This document shows, one piece after another, positions 1 through 9,515 of a DNA stretch of 64,000 nucleotides (its first letter is position 1; each line of letters starts with the position of its first letter). The translations under genes were made by a program, and so were the position numbers. Origin of the DNA: Actinomadura sp. NBRC 104412 (GTDB taxonomy: Bacteria > Actinomycetota > Actinomycetes > Streptosporangiales > Streptosporangiaceae); NCBI RefSeq assembly GCF_030269515.1, contig NZ_BSTM01000005.1, forward strand, positions 102,357-166,356. The letters are read 5' to 3'. The notes under the pieces were generated by a model that saw nothing but the letters and a program-made list of their open reading frames with translations, searched no databases and was not told the DNA's origin.

Positions 1-284
1 GCGAAGAGCCGGGCCGTCATAGCAGCCGCATGGACGTCACCCTCGGCGGGACTCCCCTGCTCCGGCACGAGCTGTGCCTCGACGACCCTCACATCTACCG
101 GGGCCGCGCCGTCCTCGGGGACGCCCGTGCCGTCGGAAGCGTCCTGCTGGTAGGCGGCGACCTCCCCCGCTCCGCGCGGACGGGGGAAGGACTGGCCGTG
201 CTGCCCCTCGCCGGCCCCGGCGTGCTCATCACCGCGACGGCGCCCGACTCCGCCGTCCTCAGACGACGTCTCGCGGCGGTATGA
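1..284 (+). CDS. ureD: Urease accessory protein UreD, C-terminal fragment (partial at window start)
   Basis: The reading frame is open from the first bases of the window (codons in phase with position 3) and stops at TGA 282-284, so only about the last 93 residues are present. The visible stretch, with GRHSSRMDVTLGGTPLLRHE and the closing APDSAVLRRRLAAV, resembles the C-terminal part of actinobacterial UreD (UreH), the scaffold that with UreF and UreG inserts nickel into apo-urease in the cytoplasm. The urease genes themselves would lie to the left of the window. A methionine codon at position 30 could be mistaken for a start, but the homologous residues continue upstream of it. The call rests on pattern recognition of a short fragment and is moderate. 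Confidence 0.62.
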   Translation, partial: EEPGRHSSRMDVTLGGTPLLRHELCLDDPHIYRGRAVLGDARAVGSVLLVGGDLPRSARTGEGLAVLPLAGPGVLITATAPDSAVLRRRLAAV

Positions 285-300
285 CCCGTTCGGTCACAAT

Positions 301-3216
301 ATGGCGGTGGATTTCGACGGGGTGGGCTGGCCTGGGGAGCTGCGGCCGTACCAGGAGAAGGCGCTGGGCAAGCTCGCCGACGCCTGGAACGAGGGCCGGT
401 CCAGGGCCTGGGTGATGCTTCCGCCCGGCACCGGGAAGACCCTGGTGGGCCTGGAGGCGGCGCGCAGGCTCGGCCGGCGCACGGTGGTCCTCGTCCCCAA
501 CACCGCGATCCAGAACCAGTGGGTGGAGCACTGGCGGCGCTGCGGCGGCGAGGCGGGCACCGACCGCGACCTGCGGCACGCGGTCACCGTCCTGACCTAC
601 CAGTCCCTGGCGGTGTTCGACCCGGACGCCGAGACCGACGAGGAGGGGCGCACCAAGCAGCGCCAAGGCGGGCTGGTGCGGCTCCTGCACGACAACGGCC
701 GCGCCCTGGTCACCGCGCTGCACGACGCGGGGCCGCTGACGCTGATCCTGGACGAGTGCCACCACCTGCTGGACGTCTGGGGACGCCTGCTCGCCGAGAT
801 CCTGAAGGAACTGCCCGACGCGCGCGTGATCGGCCTGACCGCCACCCCGCCGGAGTCGCTGACCCCCGACGAGTCCAAGCTGGTGGACGAGCTGTTCGGG
901 GTCCCGATCCTCGGGGCGTCCATCCCGGCGATGGTGCGGCAGGGCTACCTCGCACCGTTCGCCGAGCTGGCCTGGCTGACCACGCCGACCGCCGTGGAGG
1001 CCGCCTACGTCGCCGGGGAGGCCGAGCGGTTCGCCGAGCTGACCGCGGGCCTGCTCGAACCCGGCTTCACCACGACCGGCCTGCTGGAATGGCTGGACGC
1101 CCGGATGGTCGACCGCACGTTCGTCCGCGGGCGCGACGGCGGCACGGCGGAGAGGAACACGGCGGAGGGCGGCACGGTGTCCTGGGCGCGGGTCGAGACG
1201 GCCGAGCCGAGGATCGCCGCCGCCGCGCTGCGGTTCCACCACGCCGGGCTGCTGGCGTTGCCGCCGGGCGCCCGGCTGCGCGAGGAACACCGGCACCCTC
1301 CGACCGCCGAGGACTGGGTGGCGCTGCTCAACGACTACGTCGTCCACTGCCTGCAACGCAGCGAGAAGGAGAAGGACCAGCGCGCGCTGGACGCCATCAA
1401 GCGCGCGCTGCCGGCCGTCGGCTACCAGCTGACCCGGCGCGGCATCCGGGCCGCCCGGTCGCCCGTGGACCGGGTGCTGGCGCGCAGCGCCGCCAAGACC
1501 CACGGGGCGGTGGAGATCGCCGCCTTGGAGGCGTCCGCGCTGGGCGCCCGGCTGCGCTGCCTGGTGCTGTGCGACCACGAACGCGCGGGCGCGACACTGC
1601 CCGCGCGGCTGCGCGACGTCCTGGACGAGGAGGCGGGGTCGGCGTGGCTGATGCTGCGCAGCCTGGTCGCCGATCCGCGCACCCGCGCGCTGTCCCCCAT
1701 GCTGGTCACGGGACGCACGGTCGCCGCCGCCGAGGAGACCGCGCAGGCCTTCGTGCTGGAGCATCACGAGCGGGGGCTGGAGGTGGAGCCGGCGGGCGGC
1801 GGGATCGCGCTGATCACCGGGTCGTGGTCGTCGCGGGTGTGGGTCCGGCTGATCACGGCGTTCTTCGAGTCCGGCGGCTGCCAGGTCCTGGTGGGCACCC
1901 GGGGGCTGCTCGGCGAGGGCTGGGACGCCCGCGGCATCAACACGCTGATCGACCTGACCACGGCGACCACGCCCACCGCCGTCGTCCAGACGCGCGGGCG
2001 CGCGCTGCGGCTGGACCCGTCGTGGCCGGAGAAGTCCGCCAACACCTGGACGGTGGTGTGCGTGTCCGGCGAGCACCCCAAGGGAACGGCCGACTGGGAC
2101 CGGTTCGTCCGCAAGCACAACGGCTACCTTGCGGCCGCGCCGAACGGCGAGATCGTGTCGGGCGTGGCGCATGTCGAGGCGTCGTTCTCCCCGTACGCGC
2201 CGCCCGACCCCGTCCCCGGCGAGGCGGTGCCGTACGCGCGGCTCAACCAGGCGATGCTCGAACGCGCCGAGAACAGAGCGGCGACGCGCGAGGCGTGGAG
2301 GCTCGGGACGCCGTTCCGTGACGAGCTCGTGCACACCCTGCGGATCCGTCCCGCCCGTTCCGCGGCGCTCGCCATCGGCGCGCCCGTCTCCACGATCGAG
2401 CCGGTGAAGCCGGAGGCCGTACCGGCGGCCGGCCTCACCACCGCCCGTCCCGAGCCGCTGCCCGAGCTGCGCCGGCCGAGGCGGCGGAGGGTGCCCGCCT
2501 TCCTCGCGGTCACGCTGCCGGTGACGGCGTGCTCCGCGCTCGCCACCCTGCCCTTCGGCGTCCAGGCGCCGCTGACCGCCGGGCTCATCGCCCTCGCCCT
2601 GCTCACATCCCTGGAGGGCCGGCGGCAGGCCCGCGGCCTGCGCGAGATCGTGGACTCCGTGCGGGCCAGGGACCGGGCGATCGAAGAGGCCGCGGACGCT
2701 ATCGAGGCGCTGGCAGGCGAGCCGCCCATCACCTCCTTCGCCTACGCGGTCGCCGACGCGCTCCGCGCGGCCGGCCTGTCCCGGCGCGGCGCCGAGGGCG
2801 TCGCCGTGCATCCCGAGCCGGACGGCACGTACCGCTTCTCGCTCGCCGACGTGGACGCCGCCACCTCCGAACGGTTCGCGACGGCGCTGGACGAGGTCCT
2901 CGGGCCGATGGCCACGCCCCGCTACGTCGTGCCGCGCTATGTCGTCAACCCCAGGAGCGGCGGCGAACGGCTGGAGCGCGCCCGGCGCTGGACGGCGGGG
3001 TACGGGGAGGCCGACGGGGTCGTCTACCATTCCGTCCCGTCCGTCTTCGGCCAGAACCGGCGGCGGACCGACGCGTTCACCGAGGCGTGGAACACCTGGG
3101 TGTCCGGCGGAGAACCCCTGTTCACGCAGTCGCCCGAGGGTGAGGGCGTGCTCGCCACCCACCGCGGCGAGGATCCGCTGGAGGCCACGACCGTTCTCCG
3201 CGTGGCCTGGGACTGA
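301..3216 (+). CDS. DEAD/DEAH-box superfamily 2 helicase with membrane segment and C-terminal extension
   Basis: This 971-residue protein has a complete SF2 helicase core: Walker A PPGTGKT at residues 41-47, motif II DECH near 151, motif III GLTATPP near 178, and in the second RecA domain GTRGLLGEGWDARG near 532 followed by motif VI QTRGRALR near 563. This layout fits a nucleic-acid-dependent ATPase of the restriction/UvrB-like type. After the core, residues 734-771 form a hydrophobic stretch long enough for two membrane helices, preceded by a basic RRPRRRR patch, and then a roughly 200-residue domain of unknown role. The start ATG follows ureD by only 16 bp. No methylase or nuclease partner lies next to it, so assignment to restriction or defence is not supported. 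Helicase core certain, biological role unknown. Confidence 0.85.
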   Translation: MAVDFDGVGWPGELRPYQEKALGKLADAWNEGRSRAWVMLPPGTGKTLVGLEAARRLGRRTVVLVPNTAIQNQWVEHWRRCGGEAGTDRDLRHAVTVLTYQSLAVFDPDAETDEEGRTKQRQGGLVRLLHDNGRALVTALHDAGPLTLILDECHHLLDVWGRLLAEILKELPDARVIGLTATPPESLTPDESKLVDELFGVPILGASIPAMVRQGYLAPFAELAWLTTPTAVEAAYVAGEAERFAELTAGLLEPGFTTTGLLEWLDARMVDRTFVRGRDGGTAERNTAEGGTVSWARVETAEPRIAAAALRFHHAGLLALPPGARLREEHRHPPTAEDWVALLNDYVVHCLQRSEKEKDQRALDAIKRALPAVGYQLTRRGIRAARSPVDRVLARSAAKTHGAVEIAALEASALGARLRCLVLCDHERAGATLPARLRDVLDEEAGSAWLMLRSLVADPRTRALSPMLVTGRTVAAAEETAQAFVLEHHERGLEVEPAGGGIALITGSWSSRVWVRLITAFFESGGCQVLVGTRGLLGEGWDARGINTLIDLTTATTPTAVVQTRGRALRLDPSWPEKSANTWTVVCVSGEHPKGTADWDRFVRKHNGYLAAAPNGEIVSGVAHVEASFSPYAPPDPVPGEAVPYARLNQAMLERAENRAATREAWRLGTPFRDELVHTLRIRPARSAALAIGAPVSTIEPVKPEAVPAAGLTTARPEPLPELRRPRRRRVPAFLAVTLPVTACSALATLPFGVQAPLTAGLIALALLTSLEGRRQARGLREIVDSVRARDRAIEEAADAIEALAGEPPITSFAYAVADALRAAGLSRRGAEGVAVHPEPDGTYRFSLADVDAATSERFATALDEVLGPMATPRYVVPRYVVNPRSGGERLERARRWTAGYGEADGVVYHSVPSVFGQNRRRTDAFTEAWNTWVSGGEPLFTQSPEGEGVLATHRGEDPLEATTVLRVAWD

Positions 3217-3316
3217 TCACCTGCCGTTCTTCGTTGGACAACGCTCTGGACAAACGGGCGGGAGCACGGTGAGATCAGTGGCCACAGTCACCCCGCCCCA
3301 CCCAAGGTGGCCCCCG

Positions 3317-4583
<1,267 letters not shown>

Positions 4584-4603
<20 letters not shown>

Positions 4604-5045
4604 CCTCCACGGCCGCGTCCCCGTCCGCCATCTCCCCGGCGCAGTCCCCGTTCGCCGCGCTCGCGGCGCAGCCCGCGCCGCCGGTTCCGGCGAGCCCCTG
4701 GTAGAGGTCGATCTTCCAGCGGATGTGCCCCTGCTGCGTGCGCAGCCGCGCGATCTGCTCCTCCACCCTGCGGTCGTGCTCCCGCAGCAGCGCCAGCCGG
4801 TCGCGCAGCGTCCCGTCGCCGCCGCGCACCAGCTCGGCGTACCGCCGCATCTCGGCGATCGGCATTCCGGTGTCGCGCAGGCAGCGCAGCATGTGCAGCC
4901 ACGCCAGGTCGTCCTCGCTGAACAGGCGGCGGCCGGAGGCGCTGCGCGCGATGCCCTCCAGCAGCCCGATCTTCTCGTAGTAGCGCAACGTGTCGATGCT
5001 GAAACCGCTCTTCTCGGCGGCCTGCCCAGGGGAATAGAAGGTCAC
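4584..5045 (-). CDS. MerR-family transcriptional regulator
   Basis: A 153-residue regulator. The N-terminus carries the MerR winged helix (FYSPGQAAEKSG..., TLRYYEKIGLL near residues 17-27, then the GRRLFSEDD wing), followed by a long dimerisation helix and a C-terminal tail with cysteines at GCAASAANGDC that could sense a metal or thiol-reactive compound. The GTG at 5045 is chosen because the MerR fold begins immediately there; upstream in-frame codons run into the operator. It is divergent from the F420 oxidoreductase at 5162, with two identical palindromes between them, so autoregulation together with control of that gene is likely. The inducer is unknown. Confidence 0.85.
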
Positions 5046-5060
5046 GGCTCCTAGAGTGGC

Positions 5061-5080
5061 ACCTGGAGCGCGCTCCAGGT
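5061..5080. promoter_or_regulatory. MerR-type operator, copy 1 (facing the merR gene)
   Basis: A perfect 20-bp palindrome, acctggagcgcgctccaggt, lies just upstream of the minus-strand MerR gene. On the minus strand a TTGACC -35-like hexamer (5079-5084) overlaps its edge and a weak -10-like element (5052-5057) lies beyond it, giving the elongated spacer typical of MerR-controlled promoters. The predicted transcription start would fall at or next to the GTG start codon. Confidence 0.75.
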
Positions 5081-5096
5081 CAAGGGCGCGGGCTTG

Positions 5097-5116
5097 ACCT
5101 GGAGCGCGCTCCAGGT
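5097..5116. promoter_or_regulatory. MerR-type operator, copy 2 (facing the F420 oxidoreductase)
   Basis: An identical second copy of the 20-bp palindrome, centred 36 bp from the first. Here TTGACC at 5094-5099 and CAGAGT at 5119-5124 are separated by exactly 19 bp, the over-long spacer diagnostic of promoters activated by MerR-family DNA distortion. It would drive the plus-strand gene starting at 5162. Confidence 0.75.
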
Positions 5117-5161
5117 CGCAGAGTAGGGCACGACGCGACCGGATCACACGAAGGATCGTGC

Positions 5162-6034
5162 ATGCGCATCGGACTACAGATTCCCAGCTTCACCTTTCCC
5201 GGCGGGACCGAGAAGATCGGCCCCACGTTCACCCGGATGGTCCGCGAGGCCGACCAGGGCGGCCTCGACTCCCTCTGGGTGATGGACCACTTCTTCCAGA
5301 TCGGCGTGGTCGGCCGGCCCGAGGAGCCCATGCTGGAGGGCTACTCCGCGCTGTCCTACGCGGCGGCGATCACCGAGCGGATCACCCTCGGCACCCTGGT
5401 CACCGGGACCGTGTACCGGCACCCCGGGATCCTGGTGAAGACCGTGACGACGCTGGACGTGCTGTCGGGCGGGCGGGCCTGGCTCTCCATCGGCGCCGCC
5501 TGGAACGACGAGGAGTCGCGCGGCCTCGGCATCCCGTTCCCGCCGACGGCCGAGCGCTTCGAGCGCCTTGAGGAGACGCTGAAGATCGCTCTCCAGATGT
5601 GGAAGGGCGACGAGACCCCGTTCGAGGGCGCGCACTACCGGCTGGAACGCCCGCTCAACTCCCCGCCCGCGCTGCGGCGCCCGCACCCCCCGATCCTGAT
5701 CGGCGGCGGTGGGGAGAAGAAGACGCTGCGGCTCGTCGCCAAGTACGCCGACGCCTGCAACCTCTTCGACGGCGACGAGCTGCCCCGGAAGCTGGAGGTG
5801 CTGCGCGAGCACTGCGAGCGCGAGGGACGCGACTACGCCGACATCCAGAAGACCGCGCTGTCGTTCATGGCGCCCGGCGACCCGTCGGTGGACCGCGCCG
5901 TGGACATCGCCGGGCGGCTGGCCGAGGCCGGCATCGAGCACGTCATCTTCTCCCAGGGCACCGGCCAGGACCTGCCGGGCCTGCTGAGCGAGGCCCGCCC
6001 CCAGATCGAGAAGATCATTCCCGCCGGCCGGTAG
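5162..6034 (+). CDS. LLM-class F420-dependent oxidoreductase
   Basis: A 290-residue luciferase-like TIM-barrel protein. The N-terminus MRIGLQIPSFTFPGG, the segment DSLWVMDHFFQI, LGTLVTGTVYRHPGILVKTV and ILIGGGGEKKTLRLVAKYAD match actinobacterial F420-dependent LLM oxidoreductases, which transfer hydride between F420 and small organic substrates. GAAGGA 6 nt upstream of the ATG supports the start. The gene is divergent from a MerR regulator and preceded by a promoter with the 19-bp spacer and palindrome of MerR activation, so it is probably induced by the compound that regulator senses. The substrate cannot be deduced. A strong hairpin terminator follows at 6156. Confidence 0.88.
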   Translation: MRIGLQIPSFTFPGGTEKIGPTFTRMVREADQGGLDSLWVMDHFFQIGVVGRPEEPMLEGYSALSYAAAITERITLGTLVTGTVYRHPGILVKTVTTLDVLSGGRAWLSIGAAWNDEESRGLGIPFPPTAERFERLEETLKIALQMWKGDETPFEGAHYRLERPLNSPPALRRPHPPILIGGGGEKKTLRLVAKYADACNLFDGDELPRKLEVLREHCEREGRDYADIQKTALSFMAPGDPSVDRAVDIAGRLAEAGIEHVIFSQGTGQDLPGLLSEARPQIEKIIPAGR

Positions 6035-6155
6035 GGCCGCGGCACGGCCCGGCGTACCGCTACAGCTCCGCGGCCAGGGCGCGCATCCGGTTGATCTCGG
6101 CCTGGCGGCCAGACCCAGCCCGACTACTTCGATTTCGACTGATCGGGTGAGAGCA

Positions 6156-6186
6156 GAGGCCCCGGTGGGACGTCCACCGGGGCCTC
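6156..6186. terminator. Bidirectional hairpin terminator
   Basis: A perfect 13-bp inverted repeat (gaggccccggtgg / ccaccggggcctc) with a 5-nt loop lies between the convergent F420 oxidoreductase (+) and GtrA gene (-). No long T-run follows, which is usual for actinobacterial terminators. Confidence 0.75.
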
Positions 6187-6225
6187 CGCCTTCCGTCACA
6201 CCGTGGTCGGTAACACCGTGGCGGG

Positions 6226-6759
6226 TCACACCGTGACCGGGGTGAACACCCACTTCCTGTACGACCAGTAGCGGAACGCCGAGGCCAGGCCGAGCCCGAC
6301 CAGCAGCCCGATGTTGTAGGACAGGCCGCCGTGCAGGCCGAGGGTGTAGAAGGTGAAGCCGGTGCAGAGCGCCTGGATGCCGGTCCCGACGCCGTTCAGC
6401 CCGAAGAAGATGACGAACTCCTTGCCGGAGCCGTCGCTGTCGCGGTGCCGGAACGTCCAGTGCCGGTTGAGCAGGTAGGAGGTCACGGTCGACACCATCG
6501 TGGGGACGACCACGCTGGTGACCGGGCCCCCGTCCAGCCAGTGCCGCATCAGGTTGGCCCCCGCGATGGTGATCACGGTGCCGATGAAGCCCACGAACCC
6601 GAAGGTCGCAAGCTCGCGCACGAACCTCGGGAGGCGCCGGGACGCCCCGGACACCGGGACGGGCGACGCCGGGGCGGGCTCCGCCGGCTCGGCCTGCCCG
6701 GCCGTGGCGGGCTCGCCCGGGGCCGGCGGGACCGCTGCCGGCCGCTGCAAGGTGCTCAC
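6226..6759 (-). CDS. GtrA-family membrane protein
   Basis: A 177-residue protein with an Ala/Pro-rich cytoplasmic N-terminus (residues 1-45) followed by four predicted membrane helices (starting at FVRELATFGFVGFIGTVITI) and the conserved GtrA sequences SYLLNRHWTFRHRD and FRYWSYRKWVF. GtrA-like proteins are thought to flip or move polyprenyl-linked sugars for cell-wall or exopolysaccharide glycosylation. The GTG at 6759 is chosen as start: a -10-like TAAGGT (6768-6773) lies 8 nt upstream and there is no Shine-Dalgarno sequence, suggesting a leaderless mRNA. No glycosyltransferase is adjacent. Confidence 0.85.
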   Translation of the reverse strand: MSTLQRPAAVPPAPGEPATAGQAEPAEPAPASPVPVSGASRRLPRFVRELATFGFVGFIGTVITIAGANLMRHWLDGGPVTSVVVPTMVSTVTSYLLNRHWTFRHRDSDGSGKEFVIFFGLNGVGTGIQALCTGFTFYTLGLHGGLSYNIGLLVGLGLASAFRYWSYRKWVFTPVTV

Positions 6760-6845
6760 CCGCCCAGACCTTACCCGAACGTGAAAAACGGCAGACCCAC
6801 CGGCCGATCTTTTACCCGCCCGCGCCCGAGCCGTGACGCCCGGGT

Positions 6846-8066
6846 TCAGCGGCCCGCCGTCGCGGTCGCCGCGGCCAGCAGCACGATGAGCCCGGCCAGG
6901 CCCACCGGGACCACCAGCGCCCAGGTGAGCCCCACGGCGCCGGCGATGAACCCGATGATCGGCGGCCCGGCCAGCAGGCCGGTGTAGCCGACCCCGACCA
7001 CGCGGGACAGCCCGGTCGCGGCGGGCACGCCCGGCAGATTGCCCGCGGCGCTGAAGGTGATCGGGGCGACCGGCGCGACGCCCAGCCCGAACAGCGTGCA
7101 CCCCAGAACGGCCATGGCGGGGTTCCCGGCCGCGAGCCCGGCCCCGAGCCCGAGTACGGCGGTCAGGGCGCCGGTCCGCAGCACGGCGACCGGCCCGAAC
7201 CGCGCCACGAGCCGGTCGCCCGCCAGCCGGCCCACCGCCATCGCCACCGAGAACCCGGCGAAGCCGAGCCCCGCGACGCCGGGGTCGGCGCGCAGCGTCT
7301 CGCGCAGGTAGACGGCGCTCCAGTCGGCCATCGCGCCCTCGCCGACGAACGAGCACAACCCGATCACGCCCAGCAGCGCCAGCGCCCAGCGTCCCGCCCG
7401 TGCCCGCGAGGCGGCCTCCGGACGCTCGCCACCCGGGTCCGCGCCGGTCTGCGGGGTGTCCGCCTTCGCCCGCGGGCTGTCGGGCGGTGCGTCGGCGGAC
7501 GGGCCGAGTAACCCGCGGCAGCCGGCGAACAGCAGCACCAGCAGCAGGACCGCCCAGACGCTCAGGTGAACCTCGACCGGGACGTCCAGATGCGCCGCGG
7601 CCGATCCGGCGAGGGCCGCGCCGAGCGTCCCGAGGCTGTACGAGGCGTGCAGCCCCGACATCAGCGGACGCGCGTACCGGCGCTCCACGATCACGCCTTG
7701 CGCGTTCATCCCCACGTCCATGAGCCCCAGCGTGGCGCCGATGAGGAAGAGCGAGCCGGTCAGGACGCCGAGGTTCCAGGACGCGCCCAGCGCCACCAGC
7801 GACAGCGCCGCCGCCGCGCCCGTCGCCAGCGTGACGGCGCGGCTGCCGAACCGCGCGACCGCCCACCCGGCCGACCGCACCGCCAGGACCACCCCGACCG
7901 GCGCCCCCAGCAGGGCGAGGCCCAGCGCGCCCTCGCTCAGCCCCAGTTCCTGCTTGATCTGCGGGATCCGTGCCACCCAGGCCGCCGTGATGAGACCGTG
8001 GATCAGGAACGCCACCGTCACCGCGACCCGCGCCCGGCGGGGCGCGTCGACCGTCTGCGTCACCAC
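6846..8066 (-). CDS. MFS transporter
   Basis: A 406-residue, very hydrophobic protein with about 12 membrane helices, in the arrangement of the YbjJ-like branch of the major facilitator superfamily. Visible landmarks are the first helix AVTVAFLIHGLITAAWVAR, the conserved GMNAQGVIVERRY and GLHASYSLG segments, and a long acidic/Ala-rich cytoplasmic loop between the two six-helix halves (near 205-235). The substrate is unknown. Two consecutive GTG codons (8066, 8063) could be the start; the first is 7 nt after a TAGAGT -10-like hexamer (8074-8079), again suggesting leaderless expression. It lies 86 bp from gtrA in the same orientation. Confidence 0.85.
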   Translation of the reverse strand: MVTQTVDAPRRARVAVTVAFLIHGLITAAWVARIPQIKQELGLSEGALGLALLGAPVGVVLAVRSAGWAVARFGSRAVTLATGAAAALSLVALGASWNLGVLTGSLFLIGATLGLMDVGMNAQGVIVERRYARPLMSGLHASYSLGTLGAALAGSAAAHLDVPVEVHLSVWAVLLLVLLFAGCRGLLGPSADAPPDSPRAKADTPQTGADPGGERPEAASRARAGRWALALLGVIGLCSFVGEGAMADWSAVYLRETLRADPGVAGLGFAGFSVAMAVGRLAGDRLVARFGPVAVLRTGALTAVLGLGAGLAAGNPAMAVLGCTLFGLGVAPVAPITFSAAGNLPGVPAATGLSRVVGVGYTGLLAGPPIIGFIAGAVGLTWALVVPVGLAGLIVLLAAATATAGR

Positions 8067-8155
8067 CCGGCCGACTCTACGCGGCCTACCGGGACAAGAT
8101 CACCTGCTTTTTTAACCGGATTTCCCGGATTAGCCGGGCGCCGGACCGGCGCGGA

Positions 8156-9415
8156 TCAGTGGACCAGATCGGCCAGCGGCACCTTCGGGTCGGCCAGCCG
8201 CGCCGCGTCCACCCGTTCGCCCGCCTTGATCAACGCCTGGATGTCGGAGGTCACGTCCCACACGTTCACGTTCATCCCCGCCGCGACCCGCCCGCCGGAC
8301 AGCCAGAACGCCAGGTACTCGCCGCTCTCGGGCTCGCCGCGGAACACCACGTCGTCGTACTCCCCCGGGGTCGGCAGCCCCGACAGCTCCATGCCCAGCT
8401 CATACTGGTCGGTAAAGAAGTAGGGAAGCCGCTCGTAGCTGACGGCCTGCCCCAGCATCGACCGGGCCGCCGCCGGTCCCCCGTTGAGCGCGTTCGCCCA
8501 GTGCTCCACCCGGATCCGCTTGCCCAGCAGCGGGTGGTAGGCGCTGGCCACGTCGCCGGCCGCGAAGACGTCCGGGTCGGACGTGCGCAGCGACTGGTCC
8601 ACCAGCACGCCGTCGGACACCTCCAGGCCCGCCGCCTCGGCCAGCTCGGTGTTGGGCCGGACTCCGATCCCCACGATCACCACGTCGGCGGGGATCTCCG
8701 CGCCGCCCGACGTCACCACCGCGGACACCTGTCCCGCGCCCCAGAACCCCGCCACCCCCTGGTCGAGCCGCAGGTTCACGCCGTGCGCCCGGTGCAGGTC
8801 GGCGAACAGCCCGCCCACCTCGGGGCCCAGCGAGGAGTGCAGCGGCGTCGGATCCGGCTCGATCACCGTCACCTCGTTGTTGTAGGCGCGGGCCGCCGCG
8901 GCCGTCTCCAGGCCGATCCATCCGGCACCGGCCACCACGATCCGCCGTCCGCCCGGCTCCAGCAGCTCCCGCAGCCGCGCCGAGTCCTCCATCGAGCGCA
9001 GGTAGTGGATCCCCTGGAGCTCCGAGCCGGGCACCGTCAGCCTGCGCGGGGACGCGCCGGTGGTCAGCAGCAGCTTGTCGTAGGACAGGCGGTCCCCGTC
9101 GTCCAGGTCCACCCGGTGCCCGATCCGGTCGATCGCGGTGGCGCGGACGCCGAGCCGCAGCTCGATCCCGTTCCGTTCGTACCAGCCGGCCTCGTGCACG
9201 TGGGCCTTGTCCCGCTCCTGCCTGCCCAGCAGGTAGTCCTTCGACAGCGGCGGCCGCTCGTACGGCCGCTCGTCCTCCTCCCCGATGAGGACGATCCGGC
9301 CGCCGAACCCCTCCTCCCGCAACGCCTCGGCGGCCTTCGCCCCCGCCAGGCTCGCACCGACGATGACGAAGGTCTCCCCGGACGGTGTCTGCTGGGACGG
9401 TGTCTCCTGGACCAT
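8156..9415 (-). CDS. FAD-dependent NAD(P)H oxidoreductase (ferredoxin reductase-like)
   Basis: A 419-residue flavoprotein of the rubredoxin/putidaredoxin reductase type. It has an N-terminal FAD Rossmann motif (FVIVGASLAGAKAAEAL, near 17-33), the conserved RPYERPPLSKDYL, a second nucleotide-binding motif for NAD(P)H (VVAGAGWIGLETAAAA, near 162-177), the FAD motif DVFAAGDVA near 283, and a C-terminal reductase domain. Such enzymes pass electrons from NADH to a ferredoxin serving a P450 or dioxygenase, but no ferredoxin or oxygenase is adjacent. The ATG at 9415 is supported by GGGAGG 5 nt upstream. Confidence 0.9.
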   Translation of the reverse strand: MVQETPSQQTPSGETFVIVGASLAGAKAAEALREEGFGGRIVLIGEEDERPYERPPLSKDYLLGRQERDKAHVHEAGWYERNGIELRLGVRATAIDRIGHRVDLDDGDRLSYDKLLLTTGASPRRLTVPGSELQGIHYLRSMEDSARLRELLEPGGRRIVVAGAGWIGLETAAAARAYNNEVTVIEPDPTPLHSSLGPEVGGLFADLHRAHGVNLRLDQGVAGFWGAGQVSAVVTSGGAEIPADVVIVGIGVRPNTELAEAAGLEVSDGVLVDQSLRTSDPDVFAAGDVASAYHPLLGKRIRVEHWANALNGGPAAARSMLGQAVSYERLPYFFTDQYELGMELSGLPTPGEYDDVVFRGEPESGEYLAFWLSGGRVAAGMNVNVWDVTSDIQALIKAGERVDAARLADPKVPLADLVH

Positions 9416-9515
9416 GGCGACCTCCCGAAGCCCGCGGGTCTTTGCTTATCCCTACAGCGGCGTCCTAACCCGAGACAAGGGTCCCGAACCAAGCGCCGCG
9501 GCGGGACCCCGCGGA

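Noticed and set aside
259-3162. A 967-codon open frame on the minus strand opposite the helicase gene
   Set aside because: High GC keeps antisense frames open. The product is Arg/Gly-rich low complexity with no domain, while the plus strand has a full helicase core.
5174-6253. A long minus-strand open frame opposite the F420 oxidoreductase
   Set aside because: Same GC artefact; its residues follow the codon shadow of the plus-strand gene.
8131-8152. A terminator hairpin after the FAD oxidoreductase
   Set aside because: The palindrome gcgccgg-a-ccggcgc leaves a 1-nt loop, which cannot form a normal hairpin.
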